Below, one piece after another: positions 46,141-57,828 of a stretch of DNA of 64,000 nucleotides. A program made the translations under genes and the position numbers. Each line of letters opens with the position of its first letter. Within the stretch, counting starts at the first letter, position 1. The notes beneath the pieces were generated by a model. The model made no database searches, was not told where the DNA came from, and was given only the letters and a program-made list of their open reading frames with translations. The DNA lies in contig CAXHUQ010001355.1 in NCBI GenBank assembly GCA_964020085.1, positions 1 through 64,000 on the forward strand. Reading direction: 5' to 3'. Origin of the DNA: Micromussa lordhowensis (taxonomy: Eukaryota > Cnidaria > Anthozoa > Scleractinia > Lobophylliidae).

Positions 46141-46192
46141 CACATTCACAAGAGACCACATCTCAGGATGTGGTCTCTTGTGATGTGAATCG
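46141..46192 (+). repeat. Perfect 16-bp-stem hairpin in intron 2
   Basis: CACAAGAGACCACATC (46147-46162) pairs exactly with GATGTGGTCTCTTGTG (46168-46183) over a 5-nt loop. Partial pairing continues outward. Confidence 0.6.
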
Positions 46193-46213
46193 TGGCATTA
46201 TGACTACCTACTG

Positions 46214-46430
46214 CTAGTCTTCATCAGGTGATAAGGTTGAATGGTACTGCGTCACCTTATAAAGCATGATGCTCCACTGTGATTGGTTGGCCCTGTCAAT
46301 GTTGTTAGGGTGAAGTATTATGTGAATTGCCTCTTTGACCCTGTGCGTGTGCCAGTGAGGATCACAATCAATAAACTTTACTTCATTCCAAAGCAGGTGG
46401 TGTCCGGTGTTGTGGGCGGGCTCTGAAATA
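46214..46430 (-). pseudogene. GIY-YIG endonuclease C-terminal remnant (Penelope-like element)
   Basis: The minus-strand frame reads ISEPAHNTGHHLLWNEVKFI, DCDPHWHTHRVKEAIHIILH and PNNID. This is the conserved C-terminal part of the GIY-YIG nuclease fused to reverse transcriptase in Penelope-like elements. Its R, E and N positions (RRVKEAIHI, NNI) are recognisable although one R is H. Only about 70 codons remain. Sits in intron 2, antisense to the host gene; dead. Confidence 0.6.
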
Positions 46431-46963
46431 CAGGCTAAAATAAAAAAAGTATTCATCCATTCATTTATTCAAGTTTCACTAAACCACGCTCACACATAAA
46501 TCTTCTTAACTTGGTTTTTGTTTAAACTTTCAGCGCTGAGAGATCATGATCTGGGGATCACCGTCCATTTTAAGAGAGTAAACTGCAAGCAAAATTGATG
46601 CAACATTATAAGTCTGTTTGGATAGTTTCCTCAGGGCGCGTGCTTGATTCATAACATGGCATGACATCGCGACATAGATTACGTGCGCGGAAAGGATGTG
46701 CATAAACAACTAGCGTGAACGTCCTTAAGCAACTTCCAGCCAAATTATACTTAATTATCGATTTGCTTTGAGACGTGGCTTGTGTTAGTAAACTAAGCAC
46801 ATTGGGGCATATGGATGAATTGATTAGCAACATGTGCATTCTCTCAGTTCACTTAAACTTGTTTAGATATTTAAAAGGGTGTTAAACAAAATCAAATGAA
46901 ATGTAACGTGAAATATAATGATAAATATCATAATTTTTATACATTTTCTCATTTTACTTCCAG

Positions 46964-47724
46964 ACCTTCCCGAGCTCGGCTTGTGTTTCACAATCGTCAG
47001 AGCTTTTTTGTTCAATATGTCCGACACAGAAGGAAAAACTGCTATGAATCACCTTCTCTCAGAAGTGGTCAGTAGGCTTAAACTAGACAAAGGTTTGCAG
47101 GTTGTTTCGACAGGCTCTTCATCACACGTCAGTTGCTATGCAACCTTGTGTCAAATGGACAGTTTCATTGATGAAACATCAACACCCTCATCAACGTCAG
47201 ATGAACAACCTCATTCTTCTCCAGAGTCTAAGGAAAACCTGAAATCAAGTAAAAAAGTGACATTCAGTACCCCAACATCCAGACCAGAGGTTGAAAAGAC
47301 TTCCCCACAATCAGCAACAGGAAGTCCTGAATCATCCACTGATAGTTTGAAATGTCATAATCAAAGGTTGTCCACTTCCGACCTTCTTGTTTTCACCCAG
47401 AGGTCCTTCGACAAGCCAATAGAATCAAAGCTAGTGGTCTCAATAAAAAGTGGCACTGATGAAGATCAAACAGATATTGTCAAAGAATTATTGTCCCGAT
47501 TACCCTATCAAGCAGGTGTCATCTACGGATTACAAATAAATGCGAGGCAAGCAACTTTATGCTCAGTTCAATTTGAAGATCAATCTGAAAATTCATCGCA
47601 GATAGTGAAGGTTTTTATTTACCGTTATTACACCTTCAAAGGATATGAAACACCATTTGTCATTTTTGATGTGGAATCCTTTTGGCGGATGGTGTTGGAC
47701 ATAGGGTATATACTCCAAAGTTAA
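46964..47724 (+). CDS. 380-aa gene, coding exon 3 (terminal)
   Basis: Acceptor TTTTACTTCCAG, then 252 codons and TAA. Residues about 128-200 read LPELGLCFTIVRAFLFNMSD and NHLLSEVVSRLKLDKGLQVV. Residues about 200-265 are Ser/Thr/Pro-rich and probably disordered. The last 110 residues look globular (LVVSIKSGTDEDQ; KVFIYRYYTFKGYETPFVIF) and end DIGYILQS. I cannot place it in a family; a nuclease-like alpha/beta fold is a guess only. ATTAAA at 47779-47784 is a possible polyadenylation signal. Frame intact and codon use even. Confidence 0.7.
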
Positions 47725-48869
47725 CCATATCTGTTGTGTTTTAGGATTGCTAATATTATTGGTAATCATACTGAGCCAATTAAACTTGCCACTTGAAATT
47801 TTTTTTCTAAATGCCTTTTTTTATTTTCTGTCTATATTGTAAATGCTCTATTATGCCTCCTGGGATGCTTATCTATTCCTAGCCCTTTTTTTTTTGGGGG
47901 GGGGGGGGGGCTTAATAGAAAGGGGGACTTATTTAATTTAGAAAAATGTCAGTAGGTTATCTGACCTTGCCTGCAACAGAGTATAAATGCTGATAAGTCG
48001 TTCCTTGGTCAATGAAGTGTTCAAATTTGGGATTATGTTTTTTTTTGGTATACCAGTAAGTACCATTATAAATTTTTCCCTAAACTCCTAAGTACTGTTA
48101 CAGTAAAAATGCAGCATTTATACAGTTGCTGTTTATTGTTTTGGTCATGAAGGAAAAAGGGAAAGGGGAGGGGATGGGGGTGAGGGGTCTTAAAAGACAA
48201 GGGGGGGCTAATAAGTTTCTTGCTCCAAAAAGGGGGGCTTATTAGAGAGAGAAAGAGCATATTTAGGAGGGAGGGGGGGGGTTAATGGAGGATTTACAGT
48301 GTTTACAATGGTAAGCAGTTGATAATAATAATAGATTTTAGTATAATTTAAGAGGTGATTATAAGAAATCCAGCATTCTGATTGGTCGAAAAACTCGGCT
48401 TATGATGCTATAATCACCCCGCGAGAGAGAGGTGAGAGAGGTGATTATAGCATTTCAAGGCTTGGTCACTAAGCCACATCAGCTTCTAAGAAATCGATGC
48501 TCAAAACTTAAAGAACTAAAGCTTTATAAGATAACACCCCCTCAAGAAATTTGGCTAATGAATTTATTAATGAGCAAGCATCCGGCGCGAAAAGACGTAA
48601 ACACAGGCTTACCAGCCTATGTTTGTGTGGTACAGCACGTCCATATGAATATTCAATTTTCTTCAATAATTGCTATTGTAAATATTTAAGCTTCCTACAA
48701 TCGGCCTTTAAGGCTATGTATTTGTAACAAGACGCCTGTTGAGCGTTCACTCCGGCCATTTTAGGGGTACATGTATGTAGATTCGCGTTTGAGTTGGATG
48801 TTGGGGGGTTGATTGATTGGGAAATGATATGTATGTATGTATGACAATAAACAATGGGCTGTTGGGTTA
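47725..48869. other. Gene flank and low-complexity repeats
   Basis: G-rich blocks (47893-47912; 48150-48290) with GGGGGGCTTATTAG words, a short foldback around GGTGATTATA (48352-48455), and GTAT microsatellite (48828-48842). Minor AT-rich frames only; no gene. Confidence 0.45.
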
Positions 48870-49042
48870 TTAACCGCGCGGGGGCCTGGAGGCCACCGGC
48901 GCGGTTCGTATTCTGCAGTCGATTTATTATTTTTTTTTTAGTCTTGTAGGTTAATCTGGGCCCGGGCCTCCACCTCGGCCAACACTGGCTGGGCTTCGGT
49001 TCTCGCAACTTTTAATTCACTTTAATCAAAATATCCATATTA
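48870..49042 (-). repeat. Dispersed repeat family C, copy 2
   Basis: Collinear with 44192-44369: GGAGGCCACCGGCGCGGTTC, a shorter T-run, GGGCCCGGGCCTCCACCTCG and GGGCTTCGGTTCTCGCAACT. Confidence 0.65.
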
Positions 49043-49331
49043 GGGACTTGTCAGAAATTAGCAGGGGGGGAGGAGGGGTGGAAAATGGGGGAGGGTCATA
49101 ACTTTTCCAGCCCCTAAAAGGGGAGGGTCATGAAAAAATGGGCAGTTAAAAAGGGAGGGTCATAAAAAAATTGAGCTCACATGATCATAACTTGGGTATT
49201 TTGTTTTAATATAATATACAGTATAAATACTAAATATCAGAACAGATTGAACTAATAAATATACTGTCTAATTTTGGAGGTGAGGCTGAACCGTCTTAGT
49301 TTTTTTTGCGGTTTGAGGGTGAAAACGTTTT

Positions 49332-49665
49332 TAAGGCAGTGTTCACACTTGGTGCCCGGGCACGGTGCCCAGGTACGATTCTTAGCTGAGCACCAATGTG
49401 AACACACCTTTTTCTAAGCACCCAACGCCAAAATTCGGGCTCGGTGGCTGTGCCCGGGAACTAAGCTGAGCGCTGGGTTCTTGTGTGAACACGTTTTGCG
49501 TTGGTTCCCTAGCGCTGTACCCACAATTTTGCAATGGTGAGCATGTGCTCGGTTTATTGAATGTGAACATATTTTCAGATTGGGTACCGTGTGTCTGAAC
49601 ACAGCACCATTTTGCGCCGGTGCCCGGGCATTAGTGCCTGGGCACCAAGTGTGAGCACTGCCTTA
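49332..49665. mobile_element. 334-bp MITE with GGCAGTG ends and GTGCCCGGGCAC repeats
   Basis: TAAGGCAGTGTTCACACTTG and GTGCCCGGGCAC on the left are mirrored by GCCCGGGCA, GGGCACCAAGTGTGAGCACT and GCCTTA on the right. Overlapping open frames on the minus strand derive from these repeats and are not genes. Confidence 0.7.
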
Positions 49666-50337
49666 GGCAAATTTACATGGTATAGTATTGTACCATTGAG
49701 CACTACAACTCAAAGGTGAAAGAATACAGGTCAGCTAACTTGTTGAAGTTGTTTAGGAACGGTTATAAATAAGAACTGCTCATTACTAACTGAGATGTGT
49801 ATAATGTAGTAAGAAAACCATTGTTAACTAATGTTATACAAAATATACAAATGAGCAAAATAAAAAATTTTCTTAACTTATGCTGTTAATCGACTCTCAG
49901 CCTGAGTTATGTTCTTGATAAGTTCTGAAAATTTTGGTTAATCTCAGCCTCAACGTTCTTATAAAAAAAAGACTGAGCAGGGTTTTTGTTTGAGGCCGGA
50001 GGCCGGACGTTTCGTCCGGTCGTTTCCCATTCCATGTCCGGTATTTTGATACCAATATTAGAGAGTTTAATTTTTATTTTTTTTTATTATCTTTTTTTTT
50101 TACTTAAGCATCTCATGAAGACTAGAGGATAACAGAATAAGCAATTAAATTCCTCAAAATGGCCACATTACCTTTGTCTTTGCTTATCAAGCGGAATATT
50201 ATAATGGTTTTCATTTTCATTTAAACGAAATTGAAGTGACCATTTCCTTATCACTCCTGCTCGGCCAAGTCTAAAGAGAAATCTCCAGGCAACACACACT
50301 ACACGTGTTGGTCGAACACTGTTCATCTGTTGGAGAA
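49666..50337. other. No gene recognised
   Basis: AT-rich sequence with a GGCCGGAGGCCGGACGTTTC repeat near 49996 and T-runs. 50250-50330 looks like a repeat end (CTAAAGAGAAATCTCCAGGC). Confidence 0.4.
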
Positions 50338-50541
50338 ATGAAGAGAATAAAGGAATTTTTTCCCCGACGGCCAAGAGAAAACAAGGCCAAGTTTAGGAGG
50401 AGTCTGAATGAGAATGACCGTGATCATTCAGCTTTGGTACTGACCTTGATGAATATAAAAGTTAAAGCTGACAAAGACTACAACCTCAGTTACCTTATGT
50501 CTTTTTTGAAAATCAACAAAAAAAAAATAAATTCGCAATGA
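50338..50541 (+). CDS. 67-aa open frame with basic N-terminus, uncertain
   Basis: ATG in AGAAATGA context opens MKRIKEFFPRRPRENKAKFR, then RSLNENDRDHSALVLTLMNI before a Lys-rich end. N-termini of the type MKR-I--FF are common in cnidarian transposase-derived proteins, so this may be a leftover first exon. No donor in the right phase is convincing. Nothing downstream to 51740 supports continuation. Confidence 0.25.
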   Translation: MKRIKEFFPRRPRENKAKFRRSLNENDRDHSALVLTLMNIKVKADKDYNLSYLMSFLKINKKKINSQ

Positions 50542-51734
50542 TAAACAACTGAAAATTCTGTCGTCGCCATATGCATTCCTCACTCCCCCTTCCCATACCA
50601 ACCATTCGCACAGACACAATGCAGAAACGCTAAAATTTCGGTTGAGTACTTCATATATGGCAAACTATGACCTCATACCAATACAGTTTCACAGAGCTTT
50701 CTCTTGCGTGACGTGTTACATGAAGCATTTTTTGTTTGGTATTTGGAGGGTAATATCGTCGATAATCGTTCGTAAATTTTCTTCGTAATCAGAAGTAAGC
50801 AACCGATGACAATCGGAACCAATCGAATTTAAGGTGGAAGAGACGACATCAGCGGCACATGCGTCCACGAACGTTCCACAAACAACTCATCGTCAACTGT
50901 GCAAAGATATTTACTTCGTCCGCCATCTTGGTTTGGCGAGTTTTGACCATTTTTTTCTGCCAATCGGCAAACTGTGTTTGATTTCTAGATGTTAACGGAG
51001 ATTTGGTTCTGAAGTGAGTGTTGTACTTTATCAGGCATTCGAAAACTTTGGTAGGCCTGTTGAGATCCTAAAATATATAAGCTTAAAGAAGGCAACCGCG
51101 ATACTGTTTTGAAGGTAAGCCATCTGAAATTTTTTGTTTGTAAACATGCACAGTTCATACAGTAGATCATGGCGTCTCGAGTGTTGTGTTTGTATCGATT
51201 TTATGTTTTTCCTGGCTAATATTAAATTGACTCGTCTAAAACTGTTTATACGGCCGAGTGACTGAGTGATGGGTAATGTGTGGTAATGTATTTTACAACA
51301 TTGCTTTCGCATTGTAACTTGATGCATCTTGGTGTAGATCAGAATAAATAAATAACATGCAATTTACTCTGTTCATTCTGTTACTCTAGACTTTCCATTC
51401 CTATGTGAGATTCGTTCTGCTTGGTCCATTTTATTGTGATATTGACTGATAGTGTATGTAAAAACAGAATAAAAAGAAGGAATTAATAAATAAGAACCTA
51501 ATGAGAACCTACAATTTTATTGTGACAACTAATTTTTTTTACTTAAACACCCAACACTTCAGGTAAGATGGTATGATTTCATAGATCTAGGGAATAGAAT
51601 CGGAAGTTATATACCGACCTTTGGGTAGTATCGTCGTGTACCGGTTAACCAACTACATCATCATCGTACAAAAATCATCGGACGACCACGAACTGTTTCG
51701 TCAGTGTTTTAAGTTATAGATATTAAAAAAAAAT

Positions 51735-52530
51735 GTCTTCGGACACTGCGACAGTGACGGAAACGGAAGTCAGTTATTCTCCCCTAAAGTTATATTTATT
51801 ATAAAGCACTTTATAACAAAACCTTCAATTGACATTGTGACAGTGGTGGAAACGATTCTGCTGTTTATAATAAAGCACTATTTGTTATAATTATGAAGCA
51901 CTTTATGACAAAACCTTCAATTGACATTGTGACAGTGACGGATTTAACGGAAGTCAATTATTCTCCCCTAAATTTATATTTATAAAAAAGCACTTAAGCT
52001 TTATACCGAAACCTTAAACTGATATTGTGACAGTGACAGAAACGGAAGTCAGTTATTCTCCCCTAAAGTTATATTTATTATAAAGCACTTTATAACAAAA
52101 CCTTAAACTGATATTGTGACAGTGACGGAAACGGAAGTCAGTTATTCTCCCCTAAAGTTATATTTATTATAAAGCACTTTATAACAAAACCTTCAACTGC
52201 GAAATGCTTTACTGTCAAAGTTTGAAGGAAATTCGAGTATTGACACCTGCCGAAAATTGTGTTGGAAATCCGTCTGTGCGCAAAGGATTTGACCGGCTCG
52301 AAAGCTCTTCTGCCAACCACACGCACGAGTGATTTTGACCCACGTGATCGAAAATGACGTCAATGTTTGTAAACAGATATCTTCGCTATAAAGCACTTTA
52401 TAACAAAACTTTCAACAGTGACATTGTGACAGTGACGGAAACGGAAGTCGAGTTTGCTGTTTATAATAAAGCACTATTTATTATAATTATGAAGCACTTT
52501 CATTCCTGAACTTGCCAGCAAATTAACTTC
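51735..52530 (+). repeat. Tandem array of about 93-bp units
   Basis: ATTGTGACAGTGACGGAAAC recurs near 51742, 51831, 51925, 52021, 52111 and 52422, with GTTATTCTCCCCTAAAG and TATTATAAAGCACTTTATAA between copies. The units at 52021 and 52111 are nearly identical. A segment at about 52197-52390 interrupts the array. Confidence 0.75.
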
Positions 52531-52935
52531 GTTCATAAATCCCATAGTAACGTCCACTTTTGTACGATAAAATGAAGGGATTGTTTTAATCAGTTAGTAA
52601 ATGAACAAGAATTCGTGAATCGTGCGCTGGGATTTCGTGACCCTGCTGGCAGACATAAACTCGACTCACGAGTAGTGCGACACCATCTCTTCCGTAGATT
52701 TTTAGGCCTATCTCTTTCAGAGCGCCCATCTTTCCATTTTGGTTTCAGCTGTGCTACAGCTTCACCCGTGTGACTTTCGTGGGGACAGCAAAATCCATTT
52801 TGGAAGACATCTGGGTGCTGCACAAACGGGTCCCACACAATCACAGGAGGGAGCAAATATTCTACAGCAGCGGGATACGTTTTTCCACCGTTACAAATAC
52901 GCACTGGGATTTGGATAAACTATTTCTGGGCCGTG
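52490..52935 (-). pseudogene. Frameshifted transposon-associated domain remnant (DUF6729-like)
   Basis: Minus-strand pieces in order: RICNGGKTYPAAVEYLLPPV with IVWDPFVQHPDVF and CCPHES; then, after a one-base shift near 52697, GRDGVALLVSRVYVCQQGHE with IPAHDSRILVHLL; then, in another frame, VDVTMGFMNEVNLLASSGMK. This ordered set resembles a domain I recall from cnidarian transposon-borne proteins (DUF6729). The family name is from memory. Three frames and internal stops show it is dead. Confidence 0.5.
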
Positions 52936-53840
52936 TGGTTTAAGCTCAAAACAAGCAACAAGATTTTCCAAATAAGCCAGTATTCCTTTTGAGAGCTTCA
53001 TAATGTACTAATACTGATTTAAATCTAGCAGTATCTTTGCACAAATACAAACTAAAAATAAATTTATGATACCTTCCACGTCGTTTCCCTCATTTCCGAT
53101 GGATCGGGTGAAACTCGAGCTGAAAGAGGCGGATTCTCTCGCAGGCTAACAGCGATAGTGTCACGAATAGGTTTTAAACCAGGGTTTTAGAGATTTTATT
53201 ACTCAGCACTAGACACATGTACGCATTGCGGACCTATTTTTATTAAATATTTTACTTTTTAAAGAGAACTTCAAGAGTGAACTTGAGCCTTGACTGGGAA
53301 ACTGATTTCTGAGTTCCAGAAACGCTGGAAACGGCGTTTCTTAGTGTTATATTTTAAAAATTTTCTGGGGGAGCATGCCCCCAGATCCCCCTAGGTAACT
53401 CGCGCCTTCGGCGCTCGTAATAAAAACTGTCACATCCGGTGCTTTCAGATATATGTCCGCTACTTTACAAAACTGTCAAAAATCCTGAACACAATAGGTC
53501 CAATTTGTCATAGAAAAGTTTTTGCAAAATGAGCAAAACAACGTAGCACTAAAAACAATGCTCAGTTCAGAACACTTTCCTACATTTCGAAGATTGAAAA
53601 TTAAAGGTCATTGACAGGCCTACACCGCCTCCCCTATATGGTTTTACGGTAGCGACGCATGAGCCTTTAAAGGTTTGCTCTGACGAGTATGTCTTTGAAC
53701 GAGTTACCTTTTTTGTATGATATAATCGGACGCGTTTTGTAAATTGTTTTCAGCAGTGGCTGATTTAGGATGAGACTCCATTCTTGCATCAGTATTTGTT
53801 TTACAATTTTAACACGTGGGTGGCATGTTGTCACAAAAGG
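52936..53840. other. Intergenic with one dispersed repeat
   Basis: 53355-53430 is the inverted copy of the GGGGGCATGCTCCCCC module (TCTGGGGGAGCATGCCCCCA). No gene elsewhere. Confidence 0.5.
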
Positions 53841-53842
53841 CA

Positions 53843-54394
53843 TTAATTTGACTTTTGTCTTTTTGGTGTGTCTTTAAGTGCCGACTGTCTTTCGGCAAAG
53901 GAGACCTCAGATAACGTTTCTTCAATTGGGCTTTTTGGATAACCACGCGCTTCAAGTCGTGTTCTGAAGTGAGACACGCTCTCCTGGAAGTCTTGTAGCT
54001 TCTCCTTTAATAAAGCCTTTAATAAACACCCGTTGGGTGGCAAGAGGAATAGTGTGTACATTGAAAGGTCTCGGTCGGATTGTTTTGACGTCAAGGATAG
54101 CTTCGTTTTAGAATCTTTCACCTCTATACACTATCGTGTCTAAGAATGTAATTACTTTCTTTGCGATTCCAGCTGTAACGTTTATAACTGGATGGAATGA
54201 TCAATATCTTGTTTAATGACATCCCACAAGGAAAAAACATCGTGTATGCTTTGATTAAATATTTTTGTTTCTATTTCTGCCATGAAGAGATTTGCAAAAG
54301 CAACCTGTTTCGATTTATACATATAAAATTGCATGTGACACTTTTCAAAGAATGACTTAACTCCAGCTTTAAAAAAGCCGAAATATTTGCCCAA
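53843..54394 (-). pseudogene. Penelope-like reverse transcriptase C-terminal remnant
   Basis: The minus strand reads KYFGFFKAGVKSFFEKCHMQ, then FANLFMAEIETKIFNQS (the F-A---MAE-E pattern before the RT active site), SLWDVIKQDIDHSIQL and, in a second frame, SVSHFRTRLEARGYPKSPIE with EETLSEVSFAERQSALK. The order matches the RT thumb of Penelope-like elements. The YxDD region has decayed and at least three stops lie between the two frames (54122-54181). Confidence 0.55.
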
Positions 54395-54524
54395 AAGAGG
54401 TTTAGAGGTATTATCTCTTCAGGGGGGGAGGGTCACATTTTTTCCGACCAAGTCGCAGGGGAGGGTCAGAACATTTTATTCTCATTATGAGGGAGGGTCA
54501 CATGATTTTCATCTTTCAATTTAA

Positions 54525-55658
54525 AATACGCCATCCCTACTCCTATTTGCAACTTTGGAGTATCCACAATATCACCCGATGTCACACACCACCTGACACA
54601 CTTGTACTTGGGGGGAACACTTATCATCCAGGCGTCCTGAAAGAAGTGACCTTAAAGAAATGCTTTCAGTGTTACATTTATAAAGAATTGTGTGGTAATT
54701 CTAGCCTGGCATTTATTTCAGGTTTCAGTAACTAACAGAGGGGGTGCTGTTTGCAACCAAATGGGTTTCGTGCGTAATTTGTTCGCTCATTTATCTCTGG
54801 AAATATGTATTTACTTGATCACGTCCCATAACGTCGATCTGAAATGGAATTCTGGTTGCCAGCTGGACTAGTGTAAAAACAAAGTGAGATACACTTTCAC
54901 GACCCCATTAGTCCGCCCCAGACATGTCCCGTTAACATCTGTAATGGAATTCTGGTTCCCAGCCAGTATACATAACCAAATGAGATGCACTTTGATGAAC
55001 CATTAATTTGTCAGGGTGAATTTTGTTTCTCTTGGGTGTTGTGCTCTCATTTTACAAACGTTTGAAAACATGCATCGATATCAATTGAAATATTAACTTT
55101 ACTCAGTCTGTTATTTTCCAAAGTCCCCAAAAGTCACCAGATGTTTACGTGGGGGACACGCCATTCAGGCGGTCAAATGGAGCGCTGCAGCCGGACGTGT
55201 AACAAAATACCGGCGGTTTAGTTTGTCTGCTATAATAGAGAATGGAACTTAACTACCGTGAAGTAAATTGCAGAAATTAACACGGTATTCAATGTTACTA
55301 AGTTTATTAAAACGTTTCAGTGACACAGAGTGCTGTCTGCAACCAAAATAAGTTCGTGCGGATGCTCACTCATTTACATCTCTGGAATGTACTTACTCAA
55401 TCACATGTCCCCGTAACATCAGTAGTGGAATTCTGGTTTCCAGCCGGTATTGTTTCACCAAGTGAGATACACTTTCGTGACCCCATTACTCTCCGGGCGG
55501 GGTAAATTCTATTGTTTACTCATGTTTTCAAAAATAAATCATTTCTTACTGAGCACTCATTTTACAAACCATGACAAACGTGCATACACTGTACATATTC
55601 CGGGATACTTATCAAAATGGATGATTCCAATGTGAATACTGCAAGTAGAATATTTTTC
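54525..55658 (+). repeat. 1.13-kb segment, copy 1 of a direct duplication
   Basis: Very similar to 56696-57828 at a constant offset of 2171 bp (for example ATATCACCCGATGTCACACA, GAACACTTATCATCCAGGC, AGCGCTGCAGCCGGACGTGT). Within it two smaller related units begin near 54735 and 55322 (GTGCTGT-TGCAACCAAA). Confidence 0.8.
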
Positions 55659-56695
55659 GAAACGTCCCCAGCCTGTATTTTTAACCAAATGAGGTATACT
55701 TGATGAACACATTAATTTGTCAGGATAAAATTTGTTTCTCATGGGTGTTGTGCACTCATTTTACAAACTTTTGAAAACATGCATCGATATCAATTAAAAT
55801 ATTAACTTTTATTACTGTTATTTTCCAAAGTCCCCGCAAGTCACCGAATGTCTATGTTTTGTACTTGTTGGGGACACATCATCCAGGCGGTCAAATAAAG
55901 AATTGACCTACCGTGTTTTCGTTTCGCATACCATGAAGCAATAATAATAATAATTGCAGAAAATTAGCATTCGTGAAACACGTCATTCAACGTTAATACA
56001 TTTGTTAAGATGTGTGGTAATATTTCAGATTTTAGTAGTGACAGAGAGCGCAGTTTGTAACCAAAACAAGTTATGTACGCATTTTTTACTCATTCAGCTC
56101 TGGAAAGTATTTACTCAGTCGCTAGTTAACTCTAATCAAGAAGAGATACGCTTTGATGGCCCAAGTTATATATGGGATAAAATTTGTTTGTCGTGTTTCT
56201 CACTTGATATCATGTAAATGTGATCGTTTGATGTTTTCAGTTTTTACAATAAATCATGTCTCTCTGAGCAGTCGTTACAAAAGAGCATCGATATCAAAAT
56301 AAACAAATAAATTATTTAATTATGTGGGTAGCATGTAACAGTCTGCGATAGACAAACCCTGGCCCTCGGATTCCCGATCGAATTGAAATTTAGAAGTGTT
56401 GGTTTTTGTAGAGAGATGAAAAACCGGAGAACCGGCAGGGATGGTGAATGGTCCCTGAAATAAAAAAGAAAAGGACTCGTACAATTTTAGTCAAATTTCA
56501 CGAGTCTCGCAGTCTCGTTTTTTCTGTTTTTTGAGCGGCCCTGAACTTTTCGCGATCTCGAATTTTTTCCAAAGCCGTTGTGGGGTCTCAGTCTCGGTCT
56601 TGCAAAAAGGCTCGTTCTCACAGGCAAAAAAACTGGTCTCTCAAAGTCTCACATTAACCATTCGCCATCCTATTGGTGGGAAACAATCTCACACC
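55659..56695 (+). repeat. Diverged middle unit and spacer between the duplicates
   Basis: 55680-55900 and 56030-56120 are older copies of the same small unit (CATGCATCGATATCAATT; GTTTGTAACCAAAACAAGTT). 56380-56660 is a different GTCTC-rich repeat. No coding potential. Confidence 0.65.
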
Positions 56696-57828
56696 AATAC
56701 GCCATTCCTACTCCTATTTGCAACATTGGAGTATCCACAATATCACCCGATGTCACACACCACCTGACACACTTGTACTTGGGGGGAACACTTATCATCC
56801 AGGCCTCCTGAAAGAAGTGACCTTAAAGAAATGCTTTCAGTGTTACATTTATAAAGAATTGTGTGGTAATTCTAGCCTGGAATTTATTTCAGGTTTCAGT
56901 AACTAACAGAGAGTGTTGTTTGCAACCAAAATGAGTTTCTTGCGTAATTTGTTCGCTCATTTATCTCTGGAAATATGTATTTACTTGATCACGTCCCATA
57001 ACGTCGATCTGAAATGAAATTCTGGTTGCCAGCTAGACTAGTGTAAAAACAAAGTGAGATACACTTTCACGACCCCATTAGTCCGCCCCAGACATGTCCC
57101 GTAAACATCTGAAATGGAATTCTGGTTCCCAGCCAGTATACATAACCAAATGAGATGCACTTTGATGAACCATTAATTTGTCAGGGTGAATTTTGTTTTT
57201 CTTGGGTGTTGTGCTCTCATTTTACAAACGTTTGAAAACATGCATCGATATCAATTGAAATATTAACTTTACTCAGTCTGTTATTTTCCAAAGTCCCCAA
57301 AAGTCACCAGATGTTTACGTGGGGGACACGCCATTCAGGCGGTCAAATGGAGCGCTGCAGCCGGACGTGTAACAAAATACCGGCGGTTTAGTTTGTCTGC
57401 TATAATAGAGAATGGAACTTAACTACCGTGAAGTAAATTGCAGAAATTAACACGGTATTCAATGTTACTACGTTTATTAAAACGTTTCAGTGACACAGAG
57501 TGCTGTCTGCAACCAAAATAAGTTCGTGCGGATGCTCACTCATTTACATCTCTGGAATGTACTTACTCAATCACATGTCCCCGTAACATCAGTAGTGGAA
57601 TTCTGGTTTCCAGCCGGTATTGTTTCACCAAGTGAGATACACTTTCGTGACCCCATTACTCTCCGGGCGGGGTAAATTCTATTGTTTACTCATGTTTTCA
57701 AAAATAAATCATTTCTTAATTACTGAGCACTCATTTTACAAACCACGACAAACGTTCATACATATTCCGGGATACTTATCAAAATGGATGATTCTAATGT
57801 GCATACTGCAAGTAGAATATTCGGCGAA
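56696..57828 (+). repeat. 1.13-kb segment, copy 2 of the direct duplication
   Basis: Matches 54525-55658 with few differences; small units start near 56900 and 57492. Similarity ends at GCAAGTAGAATATT. Confidence 0.8.

Noticed and set aside
49382..49602. Two overlapping minus-strand frames of about 62 codons
   Set aside because: Both are produced by the GTGCCCGGGCAC inverted repeats of the MITE at 49332-49665.
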